DNA of 64,000 bases from Planctomycetota bacterium (GTDB lineage: Bacteria > Planctomycetota > Phycisphaerae > UBA1845), in the NCBI GenBank assembly GCA_029558835.1, contig JAKQDH010000027.1:18833-82832 (forward strand), in the 5' to 3' direction. The position numbers and the translations under genes are program-made. Below the pieces are notes generated by a model, which made no database searches, was not told the DNA's origin, and saw nothing but the letters and a program-made list of their open reading frames with translations. This document shows, in pieces, positions 1-9,469 of the stretch. The number at the start of each line of letters is the position of its first letter. Position 1 is the stretch's first letter.

Positions 1-20
1 CAGTAGCGTCGGGCAGGCGA

Positions 21-55
21 GAGGGCATGGCGGCGCTGCGCTTGGCCATGCCACC
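21..55. repeat. Family B palindromic repeat, partial at window edge
   Basis: This is one arm of the family B repeat in reverse orientation, reading GGCGGCGCTGCGCTTGGCCATGCC. The same arm is seen at 20270-20293 and, inverted, at 2376, 29132, 31605 and 54966. The other arm would lie outside the window. Confidence 0.7.
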
Positions 56-133
56 CCGCACCGTCAGTCGGTTTGCTGATTCTGCGGGCCTGTGTGGTGC
101 CGCGAGATCGGGGATGCGGACAAGAGGGCGGCG

Positions 134-1180
134 ATGCGGTACCGGCATGTATGCCTCGAGGGGTTTGGCTACGCCCTGCCCGCGCAGGTCGTGACCTCCG
201 CGCAGCTCGAACACCAACTCGCACCGGTCTATGAACGCCTGGGCGTGCATGCCGGACGGCTGGAGCTGATGACGGGCATCCGTGAACGTCGCTTCTGGGA
301 CGTGGACACGCTGCCCAGCGACGCGGGCGCCTTGGCCGGACGCCACGCACTCGCCAAGGCGGGCGTGGCAGCCGAGGACATCGGCTGTCTGCTGCACACG
401 GCCGTGTCACGCGATTTCCTGGAGCCCGCCACCGCTTCGATCATCCACGACAAGCTCGAACTGCCCCCCACGGCTACCGTCTACGACATCTCCAATGCCT
501 GCGTCGGCTTCATGAACGGCACCCTCGCGCTGGCCAACATGATCGAGTTGGAGCAGGTGCGGTGCGGGCTGATCGTGGCGGGCGAAAGCGGGCGGAGCCT
601 GGTCGAGAGTACCATTAAGGACCTGTGCCGGACGCAGAACCTCAGCCGGCAGCAGTTCAAGAACGCGTTCGCGTCGCTGACCATCGGCTCCGGGGCGGCG
701 GCCGTGGTGCTCACCCATGATTCGGTGTCGCGTACGGGGCACCGACTGTTGGGCGGGGCCGTGCGCAGTGCCACGCAACACCACCACCTCTGCTTGGGCA
801 CCGGGGACGTTGGCTTCGACCGCGAGGCGGCCATGCTGATGAACACCCAGGCTGAGACCCTGCTGGTCAACGGCTGTGCCCTGGCCGAGACCACCTGGCA
901 GGCCGCCCGCGTGGAACTGGGCTGGACGAATGCCGACGTGCAACGGTGTTACTGCCACCAGGTGGGCAGCACCCACCGCGACAAGCTCTATGCAGCGCTG
1001 GGGCTGGATCCCGCGCTGGACTTCTCGACGTTCGAGTATCTCGGCAACGTCGGGTCCGCGTCGCTGCCGCTGACCATGGCTTTGGGGCTCGAGGAACGTC
1101 CGGCTGCGGCGGGCGAGCGGATCGGCATGCTCGGTATCGGTAGCGGTCTGAACTGCGTCATGCTCGGCGTGCGCTGGTAG
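134..1180 (+). CDS. oleA: OleA: thiolase-fold acyl-CoA condensing enzyme (olefin synthesis)
   Basis: Predicted to join two fatty acyl-CoAs head to head into a 2-alkyl-3-ketoacyl product, the first step of long-chain olefin synthesis. The 348-residue protein is a KAS III/thiolase-fold enzyme. C123 sits in SNACVGF, with H275 (CHQVGS) and N305 (GNVGSAS) completing the C-H-N triad. E97 in SRDFLEP lies 26 residues before the Cys, the spacing I recall for the OleA glutamate base (E117/C143 in Xanthomonas), and the C-terminus GIGSGLNC is OleA-like. The ATG at 134 is preferred over an earlier ATG at 92 because AGAGGG precedes it and homology starts there. The next gene is an OleB-like hydrolase, which favours OleA over FabH. 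A FabH-like paralogue of other function remains possible. Confidence 0.85.
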   Translation: MRYRHVCLEGFGYALPAQVVTSAQLEHQLAPVYERLGVHAGRLELMTGIRERRFWDVDTLPSDAGALAGRHALAKAGVAAEDIGCLLHTAVSRDFLEPATASIIHDKLELPPTATVYDISNACVGFMNGTLALANMIELEQVRCGLIVAGESGRSLVESTIKDLCRTQNLSRQQFKNAFASLTIGSGAAAVVLTHDSVSRTGHRLLGGAVRSATQHHHLCLGTGDVGFDREAAMLMNTQAETLLVNGCALAETTWQAARVELGWTNADVQRCYCHQVGSTHRDKLYAALGLDPALDFSTFEYLGNVGSASLPLTMALGLEERPAAAGERIGMLGIGSGLNCVMLGVRW

Positions 1181-1210
1181 CGTCAGCCCCCGTGGCCGTA
1201 CGTGTTTAGC

Positions 1211-1315
1211 GTGGGTGCCACGCCCTCACCCGCCGCAGGCGGGGCTGGGCATGTGCTGCGGCAGGCAGGGGCACGCTTGCCCGCGACCGCGGTCGCGGGA
1301 AAGCATGGCACCCAC
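1211..1315. repeat. Family A nested palindromic repeat, copy 1
   Basis: The element is bounded by GTGGGTGCCA and CATGGCACCCAC, which are inverted complements. Inside are two further hairpins, CACCCGCC/GGCGGGG and CCCGCGACC/GGTCGCGGG, so the single strand could fold as a three-way junction. It occupies most of the oleA-oleB spacer. Further copies lie at 24043, 43478, 47291 and 58924. Confidence 0.85.
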
Positions 1316-1476
1316 AACGCCAAAGACGCGGAGCACATACGCGTGGCCGAGGTATGAGGAGCCAACGGCAGCGGCTTCCGAGACAGCCGCCGGGACCAGG
1401 AGTCCCTCTCCGGGCCGCCCAACCGCCGAGGGCGCGGAAAAGACGCCAACTTGGTCTGCGGAGCTTTGCTTCCCGT

Positions 1477-2355
1477 ATGGACCGATCTACCCTTCAGCTC
1501 CTCTACCCTTTTGAGCCTCACTTTGCCTATCTCGACGGGCCGCGGATGCACTATGTAGATGAAGGCAGCGGCCCGACGACCGCGCTGCTGCTGCACGGCA
1601 ATCCTACGTGGTCGTTCTTCTACCGTGAGTTGATCCCGGGGCTGCGGGAGGGCGGCCGCGTGCTCGCCCCGGACCACATCGGTTGCGGCCTGTCCGAGAA
1701 ACCGCGGACGTACGCGTACACGCTCGAAACGCACATCCGCAACCTCACCGAGTTCGTGGAGCGGTTGAGACTGCCGGCCGTGGACCTGGTGGTGCACGAC
1801 TGGGGCGGGCCCATCGGCTTCGGCTGGGCGACCCGACACCCCGAACGCGTGCGCCGCCTCGTGGTACTGAACTCAGCGGCGTGGCTCGGCGAACGGGCGC
1901 CTTGGCGGATTCGCATCTGTCGTTCGAGTCTGATCGGCAACTTCGCCGTGCGCCGGCTGAACCTCTTCACGCGAGCGGCCGTGCGCATGGCGGTCGCCAA
2001 GCGGCGATTGCCCCGCGCGGTACGGGAGGGTTACCTGGCCCCGTACGACAGTTACGCTCACCGGATCGCCATCCTGCGTTTCGTGCAGGATATCCCGGTT
2101 GATCCAACCATACCGAGCCACCGAGTCTTGCAGGAAATCGAGGCGAACCTGCCGCGTCTGGCCGACAAGCCGATGCTCATCTGCTGGGGCATGCGCGACT
2201 TCTGCTTCAGGCCCCACTTCCTCGACGGCTGGCTGGAACGCTTCCCGCGGGCCCAGGTGCACCGCTTCGCCGATGCGGGGCATTACCTGCTCGAGGATGC
2301 GCACGACGAGGTCGTTCCACTCATACGCCGGTTCCTAAGCAGTTCTACACCGTAG
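1477..2355 (+). CDS. oleB: OleB-like alpha/beta hydrolase (haloalkane-dehalogenase family)
   Basis: The 292-residue protein is an alpha/beta hydrolase of the haloalkane dehalogenase family. HGNPTWSF holds the oxyanion/halide Asn (N42), the nucleophile is Asp, not Ser (D108 in VVHDWGG, followed by W109), D241 is a candidate acid, and H269 lies in DAGHYLLED. OleB is the member of this fold that decarboxylates a beta-lactone to a cis-olefin, and adjacency to oleA is the main reason for the call. A true dehalogenase has the same catalytic residues and cannot be excluded from sequence. The ATG at 1477 is chosen because the upstream open frame (from 1354) is low-complexity Arg/Pro-rich sequence outside the family alignment; only a weak GGAG lies upstream. 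OleC and OleD do not follow. Confidence 0.8.
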   Translation: MDRSTLQLLYPFEPHFAYLDGPRMHYVDEGSGPTTALLLHGNPTWSFFYRELIPGLREGGRVLAPDHIGCGLSEKPRTYAYTLETHIRNLTEFVERLRLPAVDLVVHDWGGPIGFGWATRHPERVRRLVVLNSAAWLGERAPWRIRICRSSLIGNFAVRRLNLFTRAAVRMAVAKRRLPRAVREGYLAPYDSYAHRIAILRFVQDIPVDPTIPSHRVLQEIEANLPRLADKPMLICWGMRDFCFRPHFLDGWLERFPRAQVHRFADAGHYLLEDAHDEVVPLIRRFLSSSTP

Positions 2356-2375
2356 CGAAACTGACCGTGTGGCAG

Positions 2376-2502
2376 GGTGGCATGGCCAGGCGCAGCGCCG
2401 CCCTGTCCTCCCTCCGACGGGCACCTGCGGCACACGCATGCCGGCGCCCGCTTGGGGCGGGCTTGGGCATGCCACCCGGTTGGGCACCCAGTTGGGCAGG
2501 CC
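2376..2502. repeat. Family B palindromic repeat, copy 1
   Basis: GGTGGCATGGCC opens the element and GCTTGGGCATGCCACC closes the main unit at about 2477. A degenerate half unit (TTGGGCAGGCCACCC) follows. It fills the gap between the convergent oleB and the acyl-CoA operon, where it could act as a bidirectional terminator. Confidence 0.8.
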
Positions 2503-2533
2503 ACCCGTTCGGGTATCCACGGGCGGGGCTTCT

Positions 2534-3706
2534 TCAGGAGAGCGACTGGACCCAATCGGCAACGGCTGCCAGTCCTTCGTCACGCACGCTGCACACTCGC
2601 CAGACCGGGCGCCGATCACCCAACGCGCTGCGGAGCTGGCCTTCGGTGGCGTCGGCGCCGGGCAGGTCGGCCTTGTTGATGACGAAGCTGCTGGCGATCT
2701 CCATGAGTCCGGCCTTGGAGAACTGGATGGAGTCGCCCGCGTCGGGCATCAGTACGAGGATGACGCGCTGCGTGACCCCGTGGATCCCATAGTCCGCCTG
2801 ACCCGCGCCGACCGTCTCCACCAGGATGTAATCAAACCCGAAGCCGTTGAGTAGATCGACCACCTCGCGGCAGCGCGGTGCCAAGCCATCGTGCTCGCCG
2901 CGCGACGACAGCGAGCGGACGAAGAAGTCGCGGTCCGGCGGGCTGGACATCATGCGCAGCCGGTCACCCAGCAACGCCCCGCCGCTGACCGGGCTGCTGG
3001 GGTCCACCGCGACCACGGCCACCCGCTGGCCACGCTGACGCAGCTCCTTGCCCAGCTTGGCAATGAACGAACTCTTGCCGACGCCCGGCGCGCCGGTCAC
3101 GCCGACGACGACGGCCTTGCCGCGCGGCGCGGCGAACCCATCGAGCGGCCGGCGGCGCTGAATCGCGGTGATCAGTTGTGCCAGGGCGCGCACGTCCTTC
3201 TTCTCATAGTCGGCACCCAGGTCCCTCGCGTCCCGCGCGCGCCGCCCGGCCGCCAGCTCGTAGACCTTGTCGATGATCTTCGGCAACGGCGAGCCGGGAT
3301 TGAACACGGCGGCCACGCCCATCTGCTCCAACGCCGGATAGTCGGCCACCGGCACGATCCCGCCCAGTACGACCGGTACGTGGTCGATGCCCAATTCGGC
3401 CCGCAGCCGCAACATCTCCGGCATGATCGTCATGTGGGCCGCCGACAGCAGGCTGACGCCCACGACGTCCACGTCTTCCTGCACGGCCGCGTGCATGGTC
3501 GCCTCGCACGTCTGCCACAGCCCGGTGTAGATCACCTCAAGCCCGGCATCCCGAAACGAGCGCGCGAGCACCTTCACCCCACGGTCATGCCCGTCCAGGC
3601 CGATCTTGGCCAGCAGAATGCGCGGCGGATGCTCGGGCAACTGCTGCGGGCGATACGCCCCAGGCTCCGGCTTGAAATCCTCAACGTTGCAGGCACATCT
3701 GGTCAT
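2534..3706 (-). CDS. Fused B12-binding domain and MeaB-type GTPase (N-terminal half of IcmF)
   Basis: Residues about 28-155 form the cobalamin-binding small domain of acyl-CoA mutases: DGHDRG at 38-43 with H40 as lower axial ligand, SLLS near 85 and GG at 115-116. Residues about 195-390 are a MeaB/ArgK G3E GTPase: P-loop GAPGVGKS at 205-212, VDPSSPVSGG, ETVGAGQAD near 297 and NKAD at 344-347. The protein stops after the G domain, without the C-terminal dimerisation arm of free MeaB. Domain order equals the first half of IcmF (B12 domain, GTPase, mutase), and the mutase domain is the upstream gene in the operon, 46 bp away. The role inferred is cobalamin binding for the mutase, with GTP-dependent loading and repair of the cofactor. 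Families are secure; the split-IcmF reading is inference. Confidence 0.9.
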   Translation of the reverse strand: MTRCACNVEDFKPEPGAYRPQQLPEHPPRILLAKIGLDGHDRGVKVLARSFRDAGLEVIYTGLWQTCEATMHAAVQEDVDVVGVSLLSAAHMTIMPEMLRLRAELGIDHVPVVLGGIVPVADYPALEQMGVAAVFNPGSPLPKIIDKVYELAAGRRARDARDLGADYEKKDVRALAQLITAIQRRRPLDGFAAPRGKAVVVGVTGAPGVGKSSFIAKLGKELRQRGQRVAVVAVDPSSPVSGGALLGDRLRMMSSPPDRDFFVRSLSSRGEHDGLAPRCREVVDLLNGFGFDYILVETVGAGQADYGIHGVTQRVILVLMPDAGDSIQFSKAGLMEIASSFVINKADLPGADATEGQLRSALGDRRPVWRVCSVRDEGLAAVADWVQSLS

Positions 3707-3752
3707 GGCAATGCTCTTGCGCGTAGGTCAGGTCGTCGACCCGACAAGCGTC

Positions 3753-5366
<1,614 letters not shown>

Positions 5367-5375
5367 GGTGCCACC

Positions 5376-6125
5376 TCATTCCATCCACGACGCCTTGCGT
5401 TTCTCCAGGAAGGCACTGATGCCCTCCTTGCTGTCCGGCTTGGTGAAGCAGTCGGCGAACGCGGCAATGTCATCGCGGTCGGCGCAGGCGCGTTTCGCCA
5501 GGGCATTGGCGGCCGGCGACGCCTTCACAAACGACTTGCAGAATGCCTCCACGGCCGGGCCGAGCGCCTCGACCCCATCCACCACCTCATCCACCAGCCC
5601 CCACGTCAGCGCCACCTCGGCCGGCACCGGCTCGGCGCTGAGGAACAGCCGCTTCGCCCGCGCGGGGCCGATCAGACGCAGCAGCCGCGGAATGCCGCCC
5701 CAGCCGGGCACCAGCCCCAGCGAGACCTCCGGCAACCCGATCCTGGCACCCTTCACCGCGAGCCGGAAATCGCAACCCAGCGCCACCTCGCACCCGCCGC
5801 CTAAGGCCGCCCCGTTCAGTGCCGCCACCGTGACACACGGCAGCGACTCAAGCGCGTCAATCACGCGCTGCCCGAGCGCCCCGTACTGCCGGGCATCATC
5901 CGGCTGGAAACCGGCCATGTGCTTGATGTCCGCTCCCGCCGCGAACACCTTCCCCTCGCCGCGCAGCACCAGAAACCGCACCCCGCGCGCGTCCCGGACT
6001 TGTGCCACCAGGTCGCCCAACTGGGTCATCAGCGGCGGGGACAACACGTTGATCCCCTCGTCCGTCTTCAGCGTGATCGTCGCGCGGGGGCCGTCGATCG
6101 TCAGATCTGCTCTCGTCTTGCTCAT
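5376..6125 (-). CDS. Enoyl-CoA hydratase/isomerase (crotonase family)
   Basis: The 249-residue crotonase-fold protein has the oxyanion-hole segment FAAGADIK at 61-68 and GAALGGGCE. Both catalytic glutamates of true hydratases are present: E113 in GGGCEVAL and E133 in LPEVSLGLVPGWGG. It should hydrate crotonyl-CoA or a similar 2-enoyl-CoA to the 3-hydroxyacyl-CoA. The start lies 5 bp after the stop of the 3-hydroxyacyl-CoA dehydrogenase and its end lies 9 bp before the mutase, so the three genes are tightly coupled. Exact chain length cannot be told from sequence. Confidence 0.9.
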   Translation of the reverse strand: MSKTRADLTIDGPRATITLKTDEGINVLSPPLMTQLGDLVAQVRDARGVRFLVLRGEGKVFAAGADIKHMAGFQPDDARQYGALGQRVIDALESLPCVTVAALNGAALGGGCEVALGCDFRLAVKGARIGLPEVSLGLVPGWGGIPRLLRLIGPARAKRLFLSAEPVPAEVALTWGLVDEVVDGVEALGPAVEAFCKSFVKASPAANALAKRACADRDDIAAFADCFTKPDSKEGISAFLEKRKASWME

Positions 6126-6130
6126 CGGTC

Positions 6131-6985
6131 TTACTCGTACTTGTAGAAGCCCTGTTTGCTCTTGCAGCCCAGCCGTCCCGCCAGCACGTACTTGCGCAAC
6201 AGCGGGCAGGGACGATAGCGGTCTTCACCCAGGTCGCGGTGCAGCACTTCGAGAATGAACAGACACACGTCCAGCCCGATCAGGTCCGCCAGAGCGAGCG
6301 GGCCCATCGGGTGGTTCATCCCGAGTTTCATGATGTTGTCGATCGCCTCGGCCGTGGCTACACCATCCTGCAAGGCGAAGATCGCCTCGTTGATCATCGG
6401 CATCAGCACGCGGTTGGACACAAACCCAGGATGGTCGTTGCACTCCACCGGCGTCTTGCCGACCTCGGTCGCCCAAGCCACCGTGCGCCTCACCGTCTCG
6501 TCACTGGTCTGCAAGCCGCGCACGACCTCGACCAGCTTCATCACCGGCACCGGGTTGAAGAAATGCATGCCGATGAAGCGATCGGGGTGGTCCGTGGCGG
6601 CCGCCAGTCGCGTGATGCTGATGCTGCTCGTGTTGGTGGCGAGAATGCCGTCGGCTGCCAGGTGCTTCTGCGTCTCCTTGAGCACCTCGACCTTCAGGTC
6701 CGGCTTCTCCGTGGCCGCCTCGACGATCAGCGGGTTGGTGCCGATCTCCGCCAGCTTCCGCACCGGCGTGATCAGCTCCAGGGCCTGCCTGGCCGCGTCG
6801 GCGGTGATCTTCTCCTTGGCCACCGCCTTCTCCAGCAGCTTCTTGATCGTGCCCATCGCCGAGTCCAGGGCGGCCGGCATCGTATCAAACATGCGCACCT
6901 TGTAGCCGCTCTGTGCGAAGACCTGGGCAATGCCGCGCCCCATCGTCCCCGCCCCGATCACCGCCATGCATTTGTCGTGTGCCAT
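6131..6985 (-). CDS. 3-hydroxybutyryl-CoA dehydrogenase
   Basis: A 284-residue NAD(P)-dependent 3-hydroxyacyl-CoA dehydrogenase of the short Hbd/PaaH type. The Rossmann motif GAGTMG is at 11-16. TNTSSIS and MHFFNPVPVMKLVE carry catalytic H141 and its partner E153, and the C-terminal domain begins at NDHPGFVSNR. Family length is normal. It should oxidise 3-hydroxybutyryl-CoA to acetoacetyl-CoA, the last oxidation expected for the pathway in this operon. No thiolase is in the operon. The upstream gap of 160 bp contains a repeat hairpin. Confidence 0.92.
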   Translation of the reverse strand: MAHDKCMAVIGAGTMGRGIAQVFAQSGYKVRMFDTMPAALDSAMGTIKKLLEKAVAKEKITADAARQALELITPVRKLAEIGTNPLIVEAATEKPDLKVEVLKETQKHLAADGILATNTSSISITRLAAATDHPDRFIGMHFFNPVPVMKLVEVVRGLQTSDETVRRTVAWATEVGKTPVECNDHPGFVSNRVLMPMINEAIFALQDGVATAEAIDNIMKLGMNHPMGPLALADLIGLDVCLFILEVLHRDLGEDRYRPCPLLRKYVLAGRLGCKSKQGFYKYE

Positions 6986-7021
6986 CGTAGGATCGACCTC
7001 CTTCGCGTATGGTCGTACTGT

Positions 7022-7112
7022 GTGCCTTTCCGGGGGCCGTGCTTTCCCGCGACCGCGGGGTCGCCCTTGCCGCCGCCGCCCTCACCCCTGCCCCTCCCAA
7101 GGGGAGAGGGGT
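7022..7112. repeat. Repeats inside the acyl-CoA operon (partial A plus family C)
   Basis: A fragment of family A (GCTTTCCCGCGACCGCGG) is followed at 7078-7112 by a family C hairpin (CCCCTCCC AA GGGGAGAGGGG). They sit between the first acyl-CoA dehydrogenase and the 3-hydroxyacyl-CoA dehydrogenase. This is the only sizeable spacer in the operon, so the hairpins may affect transcript processing or partial termination. Confidence 0.7.
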
Positions 7113-7145
7113 TCAGCCCCGCATGCCTGCCGGCAGCCGGCGCGG

Positions 7146-8282
7146 TCAACTCAAGCCGCGCGCAATGACCAACCTGTGAATCTCGCTCGTCCCCTCGTAA
7201 ATCTCCGTGATCTTCGCGTCGCGCAGGCGCCGTTCCACGGGGTACTCCTGACAGTACCCGTAGCCGCCGAACACCTGCACCGCGTGGTTGGCGACCAGCG
7301 AGGCCGTCTCACTCGCATACAGCTTCGCCATCGCCGCCTGCTGACCGTACTCCTGCTTGTGGTCCTTCAACCAGGCCGCCCGGTACAGCAGGCACCGCGA
7401 CGCCTCGATCCGCACCGCGCTGTCCGCCAGCTTGTTCTGGATCGCCTGGAACGATCCGATGGGACGCCCGAACTGCACGCGCGTCTTGGCATACTCCGTG
7501 GCATGGTACAGGCAGGCCTCCGCAATACCCAGCGCCTGGGCCCCGATGCCGATCCGCCCGCCGTCCAGCGTCGTCAACGCCACGCGCAACCCGGCGCCGC
7601 GTGGCCCCAGCAGCGCAGTCTCCGGAACGACGCACTCCTCGAAGATGTACTCGGCCGTCGAGGAACACCGAATGCCCAACTTGTGCTCCAGCTTGCCAAG
7701 CTGCAACCCGGGATGCGGGCGATCGACGATGAAAGCACTGAGCCGACGCTTGGGGTCCTGGGGGTCCGTCACCGCGATCAGCACCATCACCCCCGCCTGC
7801 TTGCCGTTGGTAATGAAGATCTTGGTGCCGTTGATGTGCCAGCCGTCGCTTTTCAGTTCGGCCCGGCAGGTGGCCGCCCCCGCGTCGCTGCCGCTGCCCG
7901 GCTCGGTCAGCGACAGGCAGCCGATCATTTCGCCGGTGGCCATCCGCGGCAGGTACTTGCGCTTCTGCTCCTCGGTGCCGAAGGTCATGATGGGGTCCAC
8001 GCACAACGAGTTGTGCGCGCTGATCAGCACCCCCGTCCCTCCGCACCCCTTCGATATTTCCTCCACCACGATCGACGACTCAATCACGCCCAGCCCGGCC
8101 CCGCCGTACGGCTCCGGGATGGTGATCCCGAAGACCCCGAGTTCGGCGAGCTGCCGCACGTAGTCGTCGGACATATCCGCGGCCTGGTCGCGTGCCTCCG
8201 CGCCGGGCTCGACCACTTCGGTGGCGAACTCGCGCATCTGCTGCTGCAGCATCCGCTGATCGTCGTTGAACTCAAAATCCAT
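7146..8282 (-). CDS. Acyl-CoA dehydrogenase (short-chain type), paralogue 1
   Basis: The 378-residue FAD-dependent acyl-CoA dehydrogenase has the catalytic base E363 in IYEGTSEIHR and the signatures SLTEPGSGSDAG, FITNGKQAG and YAKTRVQFGRPIGSFQ. Length and motifs match butyryl/short-chain enzymes, which convert acyl-CoA to 2-enoyl-CoA and pass electrons to ETF. An AAGGGA site precedes the ATG, and the start lies 15 bp after the stop of paralogue 2. Among the three dehydrogenases this is the most butyryl-CoA-dehydrogenase-like by eye. Substrate division among the three is unknown. Confidence 0.9.
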   Translation of the reverse strand: MDFEFNDDQRMLQQQMREFATEVVEPGAEARDQAADMSDDYVRQLAELGVFGITIPEPYGGAGLGVIESSIVVEEISKGCGGTGVLISAHNSLCVDPIMTFGTEEQKRKYLPRMATGEMIGCLSLTEPGSGSDAGAATCRAELKSDGWHINGTKIFITNGKQAGVMVLIAVTDPQDPKRRLSAFIVDRPHPGLQLGKLEHKLGIRCSSTAEYIFEECVVPETALLGPRGAGLRVALTTLDGGRIGIGAQALGIAEACLYHATEYAKTRVQFGRPIGSFQAIQNKLADSAVRIEASRCLLYRAAWLKDHKQEYGQQAAMAKLYASETASLVANHAVQVFGGYGYCQEYPVERRLRDAKITEIYEGTSEIHRLVIARGLS

Positions 8283-8297
8283 ACGTTCATTCCCTTC

Positions 8298-9440
8298 TTA
8301 CAGGTTCAGCAGATGCCGCGCGATGACGATGCGCTGAATCTGGCTGCTGCCCTCGCCGATCTCGCAGATCTTCGCGTCGCGCAGGTAACGCTCCACGGGA
8401 ACCTCCTTCGTGTAGCCCATCCCGCCGAAGATCTGGATCGCGTTCAGCCCCGCCCGCACCGCCATTTCCGAGGTGTGCAGCTTGGCGACCGACGCCTCGA
8501 AGTTGCACGGCTTCCCGGCGTCCGACAGGATGGCCGCCTTGCGCGTCAGCAGCCGGGCGGCCTCGATTTCGGTAGCCATGTCCGCCAGCAGGAACTGGAT
8601 GGACTGATGCTGGAAGATCGGCTTGCCGAACGCCACTCGCTGCTTGGCGTACGCCAGCGACTCCTCGAGCGCCCCCCGCGCCAGCCCGACGGCCAGGGCC
8701 GCGATCGTGATCCGCCCGCGCTCCAACACCCGCATCGTGTCGCGGAAGCCGCGGTGCAGCTCCCCGCAGAGGTTGTCCTTGGGCACCCGCAGGTTGTCGA
8801 GCGTGAGCTCGACGGTGTCGGACGCCCGCATGCCCAGCTTGTCTTCCTTCAGGCCGATGTGCAGACCGGGGAAGTCCCGCTCGACCAGGAAGGCACTGAT
8901 GCCGTCCTTGCCGCCCTCCGGTTTGCTGCGGGCCAGGATGACGTACAGCCCCGCGAACTTGCCATTGGTGATCCACTGCTTGGTGCCGTTGAGCACCCAG
9001 TGGTCTCCCTCCAGCTTGGCCGTGGCGGTCAGAGCGGCCGCGTCCGAACCGCAGCCCGGCTCCGACAACGCCCACGCCCCCAGCCACTCGCCGCTCGCCA
9101 GCTTCGGCAGGTACTTCTGCTTCTGCTGGGCGTTGGCCGCCAGCAGCACGTGGGCACAACACAAGGCATTGTGCGCATCCAGCGTCAGGGCAGTGGCACC
9201 GTCGTAGCGGGCGATCTCCTCCATGATGACCGTGGCCTCCAGGTCACCGAAGCCGGAGCCCCCGTATTCCGTGGGGATGAACAGCCCGAGGAAGCCCAGT
9301 TCGCCGAGTTGGGCGACGATGTCCCGCGGCAGCTCGGCCTCCCGATCCCATTGGCGGGCGTTTTTCGCCAGATGGTCGGCCCCGAACCGCCGGGCCACGT
9401 CCTGCAACGCCCGCAAGTCGTCAGACAATTCAAAATCCAT
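8298..9440 (-). CDS. Acyl-CoA dehydrogenase, paralogue 2
   Basis: The 380-residue acyl-CoA dehydrogenase has its catalytic glutamate E363 in a variant motif, IGEGSSQIQR, where family members usually have YEGTSE. Other signatures are normal: ALSEPGCGSDAAAL, WITNGKFAG, DKLGMRASDTVEL and IFGGMGYTKEVPVERYLRD. It is the middle gene of three adjacent dehydrogenases, 29 bp from paralogue 3 and 15 bp from paralogue 1. A role on isobutyryl-CoA or another branched acyl-CoA fits the operon, but this is inference. Confidence 0.88.
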   Translation of the reverse strand: MDFELSDDLRALQDVARRFGADHLAKNARQWDREAELPRDIVAQLGELGFLGLFIPTEYGGSGFGDLEATVIMEEIARYDGATALTLDAHNALCCAHVLLAANAQQKQKYLPKLASGEWLGAWALSEPGCGSDAAALTATAKLEGDHWVLNGTKQWITNGKFAGLYVILARSKPEGGKDGISAFLVERDFPGLHIGLKEDKLGMRASDTVELTLDNLRVPKDNLCGELHRGFRDTMRVLERGRITIAALAVGLARGALEESLAYAKQRVAFGKPIFQHQSIQFLLADMATEIEAARLLTRKAAILSDAGKPCNFEASVAKLHTSEMAVRAGLNAIQIFGGMGYTKEVPVERYLRDAKICEIGEGSSQIQRIVIARHLLNL

Positions 9441-9469
9441 CAGCTACCATCCCGATGTCGAATGCGCCT

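Noticed and set aside
134..1180. FabH (beta-ketoacyl-ACP synthase III)
   Set aside because: The glutamate 26 residues before the active-site Cys, the OleA-like C-terminus and the adjacent OleB-like gene favour OleA.
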